From the NCBI GenBank assembly GCA_003056245.1, contig MVDH01000006.1, positions 124,001 through 188,000 on the forward strand: a stretch of 64,000 nt of DNA, read 5' to 3'. Shown piece after piece: positions 9,710 through 19,093 of the stretch. Both the position numbers and the translations under genes were made by a program. The first letter of the stretch is position 1; the number at the start of each line of letters is the position of its first letter. The notes beneath the pieces were generated by a model. That model had not been told where the DNA came from and made no database searches. It saw nothing but the letters and a program-made list of their open reading frames with translations. Source of the DNA: Cellvibrio sp. 79. Its GTDB lineage: Bacteria; Pseudomonadota; Gammaproteobacteria; Pseudomonadales; Cellvibrionaceae.

Positions 9710-10810
9710 TTATTTAACGCTAGCAGGAATGACCGGTACTGAATGTTTTACTGCACCATTTTGTCCGCGGTGACGCAACAAATGATCCATCAACACCAAC
9801 GCCAGCATGGCTTCAGCAATAGGTGTTGCACGAATGCCAACGCAGGGATCATGACGGCCTTTGGTAATCACCTCAACGGGGTTGCCGTGCACATCAACAC
9901 TGCGTCCGGGGATATGTAAACTTGAGGTCGGTTTTAACGCGATATTCGCGATAATATCCTGGCCGGAGGAAATTCCACCCAAAATACCGCCAGCATTGTT
10001 TGACAAAAAACCTTCCGGAGTAATTTCATCGCGATGCTTGCTGCCGCGTTGCTCAACCACAGCAAAACCTTCGCCAATCTCTACACCTTTTACGGCATTA
10101 ATGCTCATTAACGCATGGGCAATTTCTGCATCCAGGCGATCAAAAATGGGCTCCCCCAAACCTGGAGGAACATTCGTTGCAACAACAGTAATTTTTGCAC
10201 CGATGGAATCGCCCTCTTTATTCAGGGCTTTCATAAATTCTTCCATCTCCGGAACCTTGCTGGCATCCGGGCAAAAGAAAGGATTTTGATCAACCTGATC
10301 CCAATCCACAGTTTCAATCTTGATCGGCCCCAGCTGTGACAAATAACCGCGCACCTCAATGCCGTGGAAATCTTTCAAATATTTTTTGGCAATTGAACCC
10401 GCCGCAACACGTACTGCAGTTTCGCGTGCAGATGAGCGGCCACCGCCGCGATAATCGCGCACACCGTATTTTTGCATGTAGGTGTAATCAGCATGGGCCG
10501 GACGAAATTGGTCTTTGATATTGGAATAATCTTTGGAGCGCTGGTCAGTGTTTTCAATCACCATGCCAATCGGCGTACCAGTGGTTTTTCCTTCAAATAC
10601 ACCGGACAAAATTTTAACCAGATCCTCTTCGCGGCGCTGGGTTGTGTAGCGGGAAGTTCCGGGCTTGCGGCGATCCAGATCAATCTGGATGTCCGCTTCG
10701 GTCAATTCAAGACCTGGTGGACAGCCATCCACAATCGCCCCCAATGCGAGGCCATGACTTTCACCAAAAGTGGTAACCGTAAATAGTTTTCCGTAGGTAT
10801 TGCCAGACAT
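9710..10810 (-). CDS. aroC: Chorismate synthase
   Basis: Seventh shikimate-pathway enzyme: converts 5-enolpyruvylshikimate 3-phosphate to chorismate using reduced FMN. 366 residues from ATG 10810 ([20 protein letters not shown]). Signatures: GESHG with its histidine near residue 17, [20 protein letters not shown] (family signature), and [17 protein letters not shown] near the C-terminus. Downstream of prmB on the same strand with about 100 bases between, the E. coli order. Product feeds aromatic amino acids, folate and quinones; the window also encodes the folate enzymes pabC, folE and folD. Confidence 0.97.
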   Translation of the reverse strand: MSGNTYGKLFTVTTFGESHGLALGAIVDGCPPGLELTEADIQIDLDRRKPGTSRYTTQRREEDLVKILSGVFEGKTTGTPIGMVIENTDQRSKDYSNIKDQFRPAHADYTYMQKYGVRDYRGGGRSSARETAVRVAAGSIAKKYLKDFHGIEVRGYLSQLGPIKIETVDWDQVDQNPFFCPDASKVPEMEEFMKALNKEGDSIGAKITVVATNVPPGLGEPIFDRLDAEIAHALMSINAVKGVEIGEGFAVVEQRGSKHRDEITPEGFLSNNAGGILGGISSGQDIIANIALKPTSSLHIPGRSVDVHGNPVEVITKGRHDPCVGIRATPIAEAMLALVLMDHLLRHRGQNGAVKHSVPVIPASVK

Positions 10811-10909
10811 AAGAATCAAACACCGGGTAAATGAAAAATGGGCGCCAGTAAATTAAGGTGGGGCAAAAATTGGGGGATTATACGTGAGTTGCCCGAAGCG
10901 CGCACAGCG

Positions 10910-11839
10910 CTAGATAACCCCCTGCTTGCGTGCGCTCCGCAAATCGGCGGCGTGGAGCACAAAAACACCGTGCCCACCACGCTCAAATTCAACCCAAATA
11001 AATGGTAGTTCAGGGTAAGCCTCTTCCAGCGCTGGCCAGGAATTGCCCACCTCAACCACTAGCAATCCATTTTCAGTCAGGTGATCGGCTACCTCAGCCA
11101 ACAAACGACGGGTGAAATCCAGACCATCCAAGCCTGAGGCCAAACCTAATTCGGGTTCAGCATGATATTCCTGCGGCAAGCTGGCCATATCGTCCGCATC
11201 AACATAAGGAGGATTGGAGACGATCAAATCAAAACGCTGCCCCAATAGATTTTCAAACAGATCTGACTGCAAGGCATAAACACGACCCCCAAGATCATGT
11301 TGATGGATATTTTCTTCCGCCACGGCCAATGCATCGAAGGAAATATCGCTCAATTGCACTTCTGCATCCGGGAAGGCGTAGGCACAGGCGATACCAATAC
11401 AACCACTACCCGTACAAAGATCCAGAATCTGCTGAGGCTCGGCACTCAACCAGGGGGCAAATTGTTTTTCTATCAGTTCCGCAATCGGTGAGCGCGGCAC
11501 TAACACTCGCTCGTCCACCACAAATGGCATCCCGGCAAACCAGGCTTGGCCAGTGATGTAAGCCGCTGGAATACGCTCTTCAATGCGGCGCTGAATATTA
11601 GCAACCACCCTGACTTTTTCCACCCGCATCAAGCGCGCATCCAGCCATTCATCCGCAAGTGGTGGATTCAGATGGAGCGCATGCAGGACCAACTGTTCCG
11701 CCTCATCCCACGGGTTATTAGTCCCATGACCATAAAAGAGTTTGGCGGCAAGAAATTCACTGGCAGCCCATCGAAAAAAATCGCGGATGCTTACCAGCTC
11801 TTCAATAGCTTGGGCAAAATCTGGCGAAGAATTAGTCAT
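10910..11839 (-). CDS. prmB: 50S ribosomal protein L3 glutamine methyltransferase
   Basis: SAM-dependent enzyme that N5-methylates a glutamine of ribosomal protein L3. 309 residues from ATG 11839. The N-terminal helical domain is followed by the SAM motif [14 protein letters not shown] (about residues 135-148) and the NPPY tetrapeptide in [12 protein letters not shown] that clamps the substrate glutamine; the PrmB-type [17 protein letters not shown] follows. An alternative start five codons upstream (11854) lacks support. Pairs with aroC downstream as in many gammaproteobacteria. Confidence 0.95.
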   Translation of the reverse strand: MTNSSPDFAQAIEELVSIRDFFRWAASEFLAAKLFYGHGTNNPWDEAEQLVLHALHLNPPLADEWLDARLMRVEKVRVVANIQRRIEERIPAAYITGQAWFAGMPFVVDERVLVPRSPIAELIEKQFAPWLSAEPQQILDLCTGSGCIGIACAYAFPDAEVQLSDISFDALAVAEENIHQHDLGGRVYALQSDLFENLLGQRFDLIVSNPPYVDADDMASLPQEYHAEPELGLASGLDGLDFTRRLLAEVADHLTENGLLVVEVGNSWPALEEAYPELPFIWVEFERGGHGVFVLHAADLRSARKQGVI

Positions 11840-11986
11840 GATCAAATCCAGCAATATTAAAAGGCGACCATTCTAACCAATTAATCAGGATTTATGTTTT
11901 CGTGATCGGCATCGAACGCGGTAAACTGTGCGCCGGTAAACGCTAGCGACCACTGAACGAGTGGCACTTTAAAGAGAAGACAGCCC

Positions 11987-12526
11987 ATGAGAGAACATTT
12001 TGCGAGCATTATCTCCAGCATCGGTGAGGATTTAAATCGCCCTGGTTTGCTCGATACACCAGATCGCGCCGCCAAGGCTTTCCAATTTCTAACCCGTGGT
12101 TACAACCAAACACTGGATGAAGTGGTAAACGATGCCCTTTTCCCTTCGGACTCCGAAGAGATGATTATGGTGAAAGATATTGAACTCTATTCACTGTGCG
12201 AACACCATCTGCTTCCTTTTATTGGCAAGGCTCATGTTGCCTATATCCCAACAGGAAAAGTGCTTGGCCTGTCAAAAATTGCGCGCATCGTAGATATGTT
12301 TGCTCGCCGTTTACAAATCCAGGAACAACTGACTGTACAAATTGCTGAAAGTGTTCAGCAAATTACCGGCGCTTCCGGTGTTGGCGTAATTATTGAAGCC
12401 AAACATATGTGTATGATGATGCGTGGTGTAGAAAAGCAAAACTCATCAATGAAAACCTCTGCCATGCTCGGTAGCTTCCGTACCAATCAAGCAACACGCA
12501 ACGAATTCTTATCGTTATTACGTTAA
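11987..12526 (+). CDS. folE: GTP cyclohydrolase I (FolE, type IA)
   Basis: Converts GTP to 7,8-dihydroneopterin triphosphate, the first step of tetrahydrofolate synthesis. 179 residues, normal for FolE. The zinc site is intact: [11 protein letters not shown] supplies Cys and His and KHMCMMMRG the second Cys, so this is the zinc-dependent form. [16 protein letters not shown] is the family signature. Start supported by the GAGAAG just upstream. Transcribed alone, divergent from prmB, and closed by a strong terminator. Confidence 0.96.
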   Translation: MREHFASIISSIGEDLNRPGLLDTPDRAAKAFQFLTRGYNQTLDEVVNDALFPSDSEEMIMVKDIELYSLCEHHLLPFIGKAHVAYIPTGKVLGLSKIARIVDMFARRLQIQEQLTVQIAESVQQITGASGVGVIIEAKHMCMMMRGVEKQNSSMKTSAMLGSFRTNQATRNEFLSLLR

Positions 12527-12546
12527 CCAACGATAATTCATCCCAT

Positions 12547-12577
12547 AAAAAAGCCGCTTTAATACAGCGGCTTTTTT
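12547..12577 (+). terminator. Rho-independent terminator after folE
   Basis: 12-bp stem AAAAAAGCCGCT/AGCGGCTTTTTT with a 7-base loop. The A-run on one side and T-run on the other make it usable in both directions, serving folE and the convergent gene ending at 12601. Confidence 0.92.
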
Positions 12578-12600
12578 ATTAACAGTTGGTCGTAAACCGA

Positions 12601-13506
12601 TTATTTAATCCGCACCACTTCCACACGTGCGCTTCTATCCCCTCGCCCCGCCGGCGCAAGACTACCCAAACCGTAGGTTGTTAATCTTGAAGCAGCAACG
12701 CCTTTTTCCTGCAATGCCACTTTCAATTGGTCAGCGTAAACTTGCGATTCCTTTTGTTGTTGTGCCAGAGGAACCTGAGTATAGTCGTGCCCGACAATTG
12801 CAATCTTCCAGTCAGACTTTTGTGTGAGCACGTCAATTAGCACTTGCAAATGTGCAGGCTTGATTTGAATTCGGGTATTACCTTTTTCATCGCCAGCCAC
12901 CAAATCTGGAAACACATAATACCCACTGACATCAAATGATTTGATAATGGATTCCGGACTAGCGGCGATACCGAGCTCAATCAACTTGTCGATGTGCAAA
13001 ATATCAACTTGCATATAAACACGCTTATTGCCTCGCTGCACTGCGTAAATCGCCACATAAAATGGTTTATCATCTGCTGTAGTAACTTCATAGGCACCAT
13101 AGTATTGAAACTGATCTAACCCATAGAGTTGCAGGATCTTAAAATGATTATTCGCCCATGAATTACTGGTTCCACAATCACGGCTCTTACAATGAAACAA
13201 CTCGCGAAAATTAAAGTTTTGCAGTTGGTCCAGATAAAAATCAAACCCGTTTTTAGCGCTATGCCCCTCTGGCAATTCCAGCGTAAAGCGCTCAAGTTTG
13301 CCACTTAAACGCTGTTGGCGATCCAACCGCCAGGCACCAGCGACTTTTTTATAACTCCCCAATGCAAATATATACTCATCTGTTTGAGTTTTGCTTTCAA
13401 AGAGTATCTGTGCGTTGTGATAGGTTTGTAATTCGAGGGTAGCAGCCACAGTACAGGCAGCAATAGATGAAAAAAATACAACAATTAACAAACGAAAAAT
13501 TATCAT
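12601..13506 (-). CDS. DUF4892-type exported protein with OmpA-like C-terminus
   Basis: 301 residues. Residues 1-22 look like a signal peptide (LLIVVFFSSIAACTVAA). The middle matches my memory of DUF4892 proteins of Pseudomonas relatives (LDQLQNFNFRELFHCKSRDCG, then LYGLDQFQYYGAYEV). The C-terminal 100 residues have an OmpA/MotB-like layout: SYGYYVFP-like strand, WKIAIVGHDYTQ, then SQVYADQLKVALQEKGVAASRLTTYGLG, suggesting peptidoglycan association in the periplasm. It overlaps no neighbour; the hydrolase gene ends 21 bp upstream. Function not established. Confidence 0.75.
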   Translation of the reverse strand: MIIFRLLIVVFFSSIAACTVAATLELQTYHNAQILFESKTQTDEYIFALGSYKKVAGAWRLDRQQRLSGKLERFTLELPEGHSAKNGFDFYLDQLQNFNFRELFHCKSRDCGTSNSWANNHFKILQLYGLDQFQYYGAYEVTTADDKPFYVAIYAVQRGNKRVYMQVDILHIDKLIELGIAASPESIIKSFDVSGYYVFPDLVAGDEKGNTRIQIKPAHLQVLIDVLTQKSDWKIAIVGHDYTQVPLAQQQKESQVYADQLKVALQEKGVAASRLTTYGLGSLAPAGRGDRSARVEVVRIK

Positions 13507-13527
13507 TGGCCCACTCGCGTAATCATC

Positions 13528-14415
13528 TTATTTTTTTGATTCTGCTTCGATAAAAGCAGCAAAAAATTCGTTTAATTTTTCCGCAACAACATCGACTTGC
13601 TGCTCCATATGAAGATGGTGCCCCCCTTCTAATAATTCATAGCCAATATGCGGAAATCCGGCAACCTCTTGCAGATAATTAGTATAAAGCTTGGGTAAAC
13701 CGTCTGTTGCCAACAATAATTTTACTGGCATATTTACATTACTCACAAACGCAGCGAGTTGTTCGCGCGATAAGCGAAGTATTGAAGGGGCAAGCAACCG
13801 CGGATCGGTACTCCAGGAAAAACCGTTGTTTTGTGCAATAACGCCACGTTCGGTTAATGCTTTAGCGGCGTTATAACCGAGCGGAAACATTCCACGCTCA
13901 CGCGCTTTGATCGCCACCTCCATATCGGGATAAATAGAAGGTGATTTTTGTTGTTGACTACGCAATCCCTCAATAGCTTTTGCCAATTGTTTGGGAGCAT
14001 CTTCAGATGGGGCAGGCTCCGGCAACAAACCTTCAACTAGCCCCATACATAAAATTCGTTCGGGAAATGCCCCTGCGGTTAATGTGCTGATAATTGCTCC
14101 GCGTGAATGCCCGAGAAATGCGAAACGCTCCCACCCTAAATGATCTGCAATCGCCAGCAAATCATTAATATCATCCCAAGGGGTATAAGCCATTTGGCCC
14201 GGGCGGTGATCACTTCGCCCATGCCCGGCCAAATCGACTGCAATGATATGCAAGTTTTGTAATCTTGGAGCCAACGCATAAAAGCTGGCAGAATTATCCA
14301 GCCAGCCATGCAATGCCAATACAGGTAATTGATCAGGGTTGCCCCATTCCTGGGCCGCAAAACGCATTCCATTTACAGTAAGCTGCAATTCACGAGGATG
14401 TTGTGAAGGCTGCAT
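13528..14415 (-). CDS. Alpha/beta hydrolase
   Basis: 295 residues of the alpha/beta hydrolase fold. HGWLDNSASF gives the oxyanion-hole HG motif, FLGHSRGAIIS the nucleophile elbow with Ser (about residue 105), and the late EGGHHLHMEQQ the catalytic His. Cytosolic, with no signal peptide. It resembles serine hydrolases annotated as MhpC-like, but no substrate can be assigned. Start set at ATG 14415; the TTG at 14421 is an alternative. In a same-strand run with sixA, the DUF4389 gene and gpsA upstream. Confidence 0.85.
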   Translation of the reverse strand: MQPSQHPRELQLTVNGMRFAAQEWGNPDQLPVLALHGWLDNSASFYALAPRLQNLHIIAVDLAGHGRSDHRPGQMAYTPWDDINDLLAIADHLGWERFAFLGHSRGAIISTLTAGAFPERILCMGLVEGLLPEPAPSEDAPKQLAKAIEGLRSQQQKSPSIYPDMEVAIKARERGMFPLGYNAAKALTERGVIAQNNGFSWSTDPRLLAPSILRLSREQLAAFVSNVNMPVKLLLATDGLPKLYTNYLQEVAGFPHIGYELLEGGHHLHMEQQVDVVAEKLNEFFAAFIEAESKK

Positions 14416-14457
14416 AAACAATACTCGTGAAAAATAATTGATTACTTCCGGATTAAA

Positions 14458-14919
14458 TCAGGCGTGGTCCAACCATAATAATTCACCCATATCGGCAGCA
14501 ATTACCGGTGCTTCTATAAGCGCAAGAGAGCTGGTACCCATTGGATAAAACTCTGCAGGTTTGCCACACAATTTATTAACCAACTCACCAACAAATGGCT
14601 GATGACTGACCAGAAGTATAGACAAATTTTGTTGATTGATAGATTGCAACCAACTCATCGCAATTGCGGGACTGGATTCGGGAATGATTAATTCTGAAAT
14701 TTGTATTTTTAACGCAGGAAAATAACTTGCAGCAATATGTGCTGTTTGTTGTGCACGCACCAGAGGGCTTGCCCATATCTCGGTAATCGATTGCATATCT
14801 GCGATTCGCCCGCTGACAACCCGCTTGGTATCTTCACGTCCCCTATCAGTTAGCTCACGCACTTCATCTGTCGTTTTCTGAGACTCAGCCTGGCCATGAC
14901 GAAAAATAAATAGCTTCAT
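14458..14919 (-). CDS. sixA: Phosphohistidine phosphatase SixA
   Basis: Removes phosphate from phosphohistidine on HPt domains or NPr-type proteins. 153 residues, the usual small SixA size of the histidine phosphatase superfamily. The RHG motif with catalytic His lies at the very start (IFRHGQAE), the second arginine in SPLVRAQQTA, and the second histidine in LLVSHQPFVGEL. Its ATG directly abuts the stop of the DUF4389 gene (14920), and gpsA overlaps that gene, so the three form one operon. Confidence 0.92.
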   Translation of the reverse strand: MKLFIFRHGQAESQKTTDEVRELTDRGREDTKRVVSGRIADMQSITEIWASPLVRAQQTAHIAASYFPALKIQISELIIPESSPAIAMSWLQSINQQNLSILLVSHQPFVGELVNKLCGKPAEFYPMGTSSLALIEAPVIAADMGELLWLDHA

Positions 14920-15291
14920 TTATTCTGCCGCTTTTTCTACGGGATTATCTGTTGGCAAAATTGTCTGGGCAGGAGTCGAGGCTACCTCGGCGTTTTCCGC
15001 AACATTCACATTATTCGCCGGCCAATCCGCAAAAGGAAATGGTTTTTCTTCGCTGCTATAACAAAGAAATTTCAGCACATCGTAAATATAAGTTGATAAC
15101 GAGTAACCAAATCGACGCAAATGCTGATTGTCTTCACCAGTGATCAATGAAAACAAAAATTGAATAATAACTAATACCCACATCACCAGGCTGGCCAATT
15201 GCAGCACCGCAGCAAACAACAACATAAACACTAAACGCAGCCAGTGCTTGCTAGAGGTTAAATTGGATTTGAGCTGTTCGTTGTCCATCAT
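14920..15291 (-). CDS. DUF4389 membrane protein
   Basis: 123 residues, with one long or two close transmembrane segments around residues 19-50 ([20 protein letters not shown] then [14 protein letters not shown]). The following [36 protein letters not shown] is the DUF4389 signature. The C-terminal tail is low-complexity and probably cytosolic. Role unknown; it is conserved between gpsA and sixA in Pseudomonas relatives. Overlaps the gpsA stop by 4 bases, indicating coupled translation. Confidence 0.85.
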   Translation of the reverse strand: MMDNEQLKSNLTSSKHWLRLVFMLLFAAVLQLASLVMWVLVIIQFLFSLITGEDNQHLRRFGYSLSTYIYDVLKFLCYSSEEKPFPFADWPANNVNVAENAEVASTPAQTILPTDNPVEKAAE

Positions 15292-16310
15292 TTTTTCCCC
15301 AGAAATTCAACATCGTTAGCCTGTTCGCCAACCATCAAACCATGTGCGACTTCACTAATGGCTTTGTTTTGAAAAAGTACCGCATAAAGTCCGGTAACCA
15401 ATGGCATATATACTTCTAATTCTTCAGCCTTTTGCTTCACTTGCCGCAAGGTATTCACACCTTCTGCAACCTGCCCTAAGGAAGCAACAATTTCATCCAG
15501 TTTTTTTCCTTGGCCCAACGCAAAACCGACACGGTAATTACGGCTTAAATCAGAAGTGCAAGTAAGAATCAAATCACCTACGCCCGCAAGCCCTAAAAAC
15601 GTCATGGGATTAGCGCCCATAGTTTGTGCAAATCGCCCCATTTCCGCCAGACTGCGCGTTAACAACATTGCCTGGGTATTGTGACCTGCCCCCAACGCCG
15701 CTGCCATGCCGCAAATAATTGCGTAGATATTTTTAAGAGCCCCACCCAACTCAACTCCATAGCGATCATGGTTTGCATACACACGAAAAGTTGGTGACTT
15801 CAACGTGTGTTGGACAGTATCGATAACCAATTCGTTCTCGCTAGCGATCACCGTACCTGTTTGTTGTTGCTGTACGATTTCTTTCGCGAAATTAGGGCCG
15901 CTCAGCACACCAATCGGATGACCAGGTAATTCCTGCTCCAGAATTTGACTCATCAGGGTAAAGCCCCCCTCCGGTTCAATCCCCTTGGCGGTACTTACAA
16001 TGATTGTATTTGTCGCCAGTAGAGGCTTTATCTGGCGGGTTACATCGCGGAAGGAATGACTGGGAATCGAGACAAACACCAAATCTGCGCCAGCAACGGC
16101 CAAGGCGAGATCTGCAGTAATTATCAAATGTTCATTAAGGGAATAACCGGGCAAATAGCGCGCATTCTGGCGCTCGGATTGGCATTGCGACGCTTGCTCT
16201 GCAGAACGCATCCACAGGCTGGTTTGATGGTTATTACAAGCAATGATATTGGCAATTGCCGTACCAAAACTGCCACCACCAAGCACCGCCACCTTTAATC
16301 GTTTACTCAT
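15288..16310 (-). CDS. gpsA: Glycerol-3-phosphate dehydrogenase [NAD(P)+]
   Basis: Reduces dihydroxyacetone phosphate to sn-glycerol 3-phosphate, the backbone for phospholipids. 340 residues. The N-terminal Rossmann motif [15 protein letters not shown] binds NAD(P)H; STAKGIEP and [10 protein letters not shown] are core signatures; [12 protein letters not shown] includes the catalytic Lys; the substrate-site [13 protein letters not shown] is intact. First gene of gpsA-DUF4389-sixA. Functionally linked to plsX and the fab genes elsewhere in the window through phospholipid synthesis. Confidence 0.97.
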   Translation of the reverse strand: MSKRLKVAVLGGGSFGTAIANIIACNNHQTSLWMRSAEQASQCQSERQNARYLPGYSLNEHLIITADLALAVAGADLVFVSIPSHSFRDVTRQIKPLLATNTIIVSTAKGIEPEGGFTLMSQILEQELPGHPIGVLSGPNFAKEIVQQQQTGTVIASENELVIDTVQHTLKSPTFRVYANHDRYGVELGGALKNIYAIICGMAAALGAGHNTQAMLLTRSLAEMGRFAQTMGANPMTFLGLAGVGDLILTCTSDLSRNYRVGFALGQGKKLDEIVASLGQVAEGVNTLRQVKQKAEELEVYMPLVTGLYAVLFQNKAISEVAHGLMVGEQANDVEFLGKK

Positions 16311-16817
16311 AATTTAATCCAGACTTCAAACAAGGAATAATGCGCAAGAACCGTCACCTGTTACGTAAAAAAAAGATACGAAACACTCAAACTGTAACTT
16401 TTTTGCACAAAAAATTTCATCAAATTTTTGTCCACATTTTCTGTGGATAACTTAGTGGATAGTTTTTGGGAAAGTGCCTCAAAGGCCCATAAAATCTACC
16501 CCACCCACAAATCGATCAATTTTTAACCATCAAAAATAATTTCTTTATTATCAATTAGTTACACTATAAAACCCGTTAAAAAGCTCAATTTTTCACGTTT
16601 TTGATCAACCCTTAAACGACCCTGGCGCTGAAGCACAGGAGGTGTGCATAAAGAGTTAGTGGTCATTAACCTTATAGCACTGATAGACACGAAATATTCA
16701 TATTGCAAGCTTATTTCAACAAAAAGTTTGCTTCATTTTGAATCGAAAAAGCGTTTTGAAAATGATCACCAGACAACCGAATAAATTCTCTTTTTAAAAC
16801 ATCCCAGATTTCATGCC
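16311..16817. other. 507-base non-coding stretch with DnaA-box-like sites
   Basis: A+T-rich region between the gpsA start and the flavin reductase stop, with no open frame worth calling. It holds TGTGGATAA at 16442-16450 (a perfect DnaA box on the minus strand), TTGTCCACA at 16428-16436 (one mismatch, plus strand) and a weaker TAGTGGATA at 16453-16461. The gpsA promoter must also lie here. No hairpin terminator seen. Confidence 0.55.
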
Positions 16818-17318
16818 TTATTGGCGCAAAAATGCACCATAACTGCCATCAGCATAGAGCAAAGGGTTTACTTCCGCCCCATTGAGAATCACCTTATGGA
16901 TGGCGCCAATAACTATCTTATGGGTTCCATATGTTGTTACATGATCGGTCTGGCAAATAAACACCGCTTCGGCGTCACCCAACACCGGTAAGCCGGTTTC
17001 ATCTTCCTGCCAATCCCCTACCCCGAAACGATCACGGGTTGGCTCGCGCCCGGCACAAAGATTGGAAACTTCTTTATGGCCAACAGACAGAACATTAATA
17101 GCAAATTGGCTGCCTTTAGTTGCCAGGTGACCTTGTTGGGATACTTGCTGGTTAATACAAACCAGCAAAGAGGCAGGAGAATCAGACACCGAAGTTACAG
17201 AAGAAACCGTCATTGCAAAACGTTGATTGTTGGGCAAGCAGGTTGATAACACGCAAACTCCGGACGCCAATCGGCGCATCCCCAACTTCATTGATACAGC
17301 TAAATTATTGTTTTGCAT
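16818..17318 (-). CDS. Flavin reductase family protein
   Basis: 166 residues of the flavin reductase-like FMN-binding split-barrel family (HpaC/DIM6 type): N-terminal LASGVCVLST, the FMN-contact block MTVSSVTSVSDSPASLLVCIN, FAINVLSVGH, DRFGVGDW, and the C-terminal PLLYADGSYGAFL. Such proteins reduce free FMN/FAD with NAD(P)H, usually for a two-component monooxygenase. No monooxygenase gene lies nearby, so the partner is unknown. Transcribed alone. Confidence 0.88.
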   Translation of the reverse strand: MQNNNLAVSMKLGMRRLASGVCVLSTCLPNNQRFAMTVSSVTSVSDSPASLLVCINQQVSQQGHLATKGSQFAINVLSVGHKEVSNLCAGREPTRDRFGVGDWQEDETGLPVLGDAEAVFICQTDHVTTYGTHKIVIGAIHKVILNGAEVNPLLYADGSYGAFLRQ

Positions 17319-17622
17319 AAAGACTCCGACAAGTAAGCGCTTATTCTGACTAGCTAAGGAAGGTCACACAAGCCTGCATGATGAGAACCATACAGCGTTA
17401 ATGACTACTCTGTCAGGGTCGCACAATTCACCGGAACGGTAGCAATAGGCAAAACTCAATAATAAAAACCAATAAAGACTATCGTGCTAACTGTTTTTTT
17501 ATATCGAAGCATTGGTGTAACAACGCTCAGTGCTACTGGCGACCATACTGAATACTACTTGCGCAAGCTGATTAGAATTTAACTGAGTGCGCTAAATATT
17601 TTATTTTGCTGCATTTTTTTCG
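17319..17622. other. Intergenic region before the tRNA cluster
   Basis: About 300 bases with no credible gene. The left side must hold the flavin reductase promoter (minus strand). I see no terminator or repeat. Confidence 0.4.
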
Positions 17623-17651
17623 TTGACGAGCCTAAATCGCATCGCTATTAT
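17623..17651 (+). promoter_or_regulatory. Sigma-70 promoter of the tRNA-Pro/Arg/His cluster
   Basis: TTGACG (17623-17628), a 17-base spacer and TATTAT (17646-17651), followed by the G+C-rich discriminator GCGCACC typical of stringently controlled stable RNA promoters. Both tRNA-Asn genes further on have the same arrangement. Confidence 0.85.
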
Positions 17652-17686
17652 GCGCACCACTTGAAACGCACTGTGTTTCAAGTCGT

Positions 17687-17763
17687 CGGAGTGTAGCGCA
17701 GCCCGGTAGCGCGTCTGTTTTGGGAGCAGAATGTCGGGGGTTCGAATCCCTCCACTCCGACCA
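17687..17763 (+). tRNA. tRNA-Pro (anticodon TGG)
   Basis: 77 bases including an encoded CCA. Acceptor arms CGGAGTG/CACTCCG pair, the T-loop GTTCGAATC is canonical, and the anticodon loop TTTGGGA places TGG at positions 34-36. First of three tandem tRNA genes. Confidence 0.97.
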
Positions 17764-17799
17764 TTTTTTATCGAACCTGCCAAGGTTTAATTCCAGCAT

Positions 17800-17876
17800 G
17801 TGCCCGTAGCTCAGCTGGATAGAGCACCCGCCTTCTAAGCGGGTGGTCGCAGGTTCGAATCCTGCCGGGCGCGCCA
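17800..17876 (+). tRNA. tRNA-Arg (anticodon TCT)
   Basis: 77 bases with encoded CCA. Acceptor GTGCCCG pairs with CGGGCGC (one T-G pair). Anticodon stem CCCGC/GCGGG encloses CTTCTAA, giving TCT, which reads AGA. T-loop GTTCGAATC is canonical. 36 bases after tRNA-Pro. Confidence 0.97.
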
Positions 17877-17966
17877 TACTGGGTAGTTACTACAACCCAC
17901 TTTTCACTCAACGAGTTAAAAGATAGAGAGAAATCTCGGTATGGTTTTTGTTTTTTTCTCGCTACG

Positions 17967-18042
17967 GTGGCTGTAGCTCAGTTGGTAGAGCCCTGGATTG
18001 TGATTCCAGTGGTCGTGGGTTCGAGCCCCATCAGCCACCCCA
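17967..18042 (+). tRNA. tRNA-His (anticodon GTG)
   Basis: 76 bases with encoded CCA. Acceptor GTGGCTG/CAGCCAC; the preceding G at 17966 is the genomic G-1 that opposes C73, the hallmark of tRNA-His. The anticodon loop TTGTGAT gives GTG. Last of the cluster. Confidence 0.97.
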
Positions 18043-18487
18043 TATTTCCCCATCAAAAAACTCCTTGCAAATAAGTAACCTGCACCGCGATTAGCGATCA
18101 CTAAATTTGTCTTCAGTCATTCCCCCCCTCTGTTTTAAATATCCAAGTAGGCACCTAATTTAAAACCGCGCCACCTCTAGCACTGCCTCATATTCGTCTG
18201 TGAAACGAAAATTCAAATTGTTTCTATTCGCTTCAATGTTTGAATTGCCCATCAATAACTCAATACAGAGCTGGCGCGGCTTGGCTTCAAAATTCCATTT
18301 CAAAAATTTAAATTTTCTACAGAAGCCGCAGGTCGGGGAGGAGTGAATTTTCCGAGGGGCTAGACGTATATATTTTATTTTTTGATCGCTTTTCATTCAT
18401 TTCATTAACATGTGGCCTGTCACGGTCCAGCGAGTCGTGATCAATTACGATTGCTCACTCATACAACCCCTATATGGAAATTGAAAT
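18043..18487. other. Stretch between tRNA-His and the AHH gene
   Basis: About 445 bases. A minus-strand frame of 78 codons (18160-18396) has no recognisable family, no convincing ribosome site and a composition like its surroundings, so I do not call it. No clear terminator follows tRNA-His, and I could not find a repeat of the tRNA 3' end that would mark an integration site. Confidence 0.4.
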
Positions 18488-19093
18488 ATGCCCCTGCCTG
18501 AAACCAAAACCCTTCATTGTTTTAAAAGCCCGTTAGATGTAATCATCGAACAAACCGCAGCTAAAGATGGCCCTCTCACACAATCAGATATTAATAAGGT
18601 CATGGTGGCCGCTCAGATTCAGGACGGAATTGAACGCTATAGAAGCGGTGCGTCAGATATGGAGTACATTCAACTGCGCGATGAGGAACACGATTCAGCA
18701 AGGTTAGGAAGGTATTTAATTGAGAGGCATGGTCCGAGACCTCCCCGCTGTCACGCTCATGCAATTGTTGCGGGAAGACATAAATTTGCGGCGGCAGTGC
18801 GCCTGGTGATGGCCAAACTAAAAATCCGTATCGACGATACAGATAACGGCTGCTGGCTTCCGGAGAATACTGCCGCAACGCCACACCCTGCATTTCCTAA
18901 AGCACCACCGCATAGCCGAATTCATCGATCAAATTATTTCTTTTGGATTAGGTCGCGCTTGGTGCGAATTCGCTCTGAAAAAATTTTCAGGTTAGAACTC
19001 AATTTGATTGCATCTGAGCTGCATAATGGCAACTTTCCCAAATTTGTTATGCTGAAAAAAGGCGTTGGGTTACCGATAGGAGCGGTTAAATGA
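18488..19093 (+). CDS. AHH-type nuclease-like protein (putative toxin)
   Basis: 201 residues. Residues ~85-160 match the AHH group of HNH/EndoVII-fold nucleases as I know it: a histidine cluster CHAHAIVAG at 88-96, an R(L)VMAKLKIRIDD helix, DNGCWLPENT, then HSRIHRSNYFFWI. The usual AHH triplet reads AHA here, so the second His is replaced. The N-terminal ~80 residues have no signal peptide or known delivery domain, so this is an orphan nuclease domain, not a full polymorphic toxin. It overlaps the next gene by 4 bases (ATGA), the pattern expected of a toxin-immunity pair. Activity unproven. Confidence 0.7.
   Translation: MPLPETKTLHCFKSPLDVIIEQTAAKDGPLTQSDINKVMVAAQIQDGIERYRSGASDMEYIQLRDEEHDSARLGRYLIERHGPRPPRCHAHAIVAGRHKFAAAVRLVMAKLKIRIDDTDNGCWLPENTAATPHPAFPKAPPHSRIHRSNYFFWIRSRLVRIRSEKIFRLELNLIASELHNGNFPKFVMLKKGVGLPIGAVK

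Noticed and set aside
17601-17877. Two overlapping minus-strand frames across tRNA-Pro and tRNA-Arg
   Set aside because: They are antisense translations of tRNA genes (a well-known false protein, reading PAGFEPATTRLE), not coding regions.
17916-18101. Minus-strand frame across tRNA-His
   Set aside because: Antisense of the tRNA (DGARTHDHWNH pattern); no other support.
18160-18396. 78-codon minus-strand frame between tRNA-His and the AHH gene
   Set aside because: No family, no clear ribosome site and no neighbour context; could be a decayed gene but nothing shows it.
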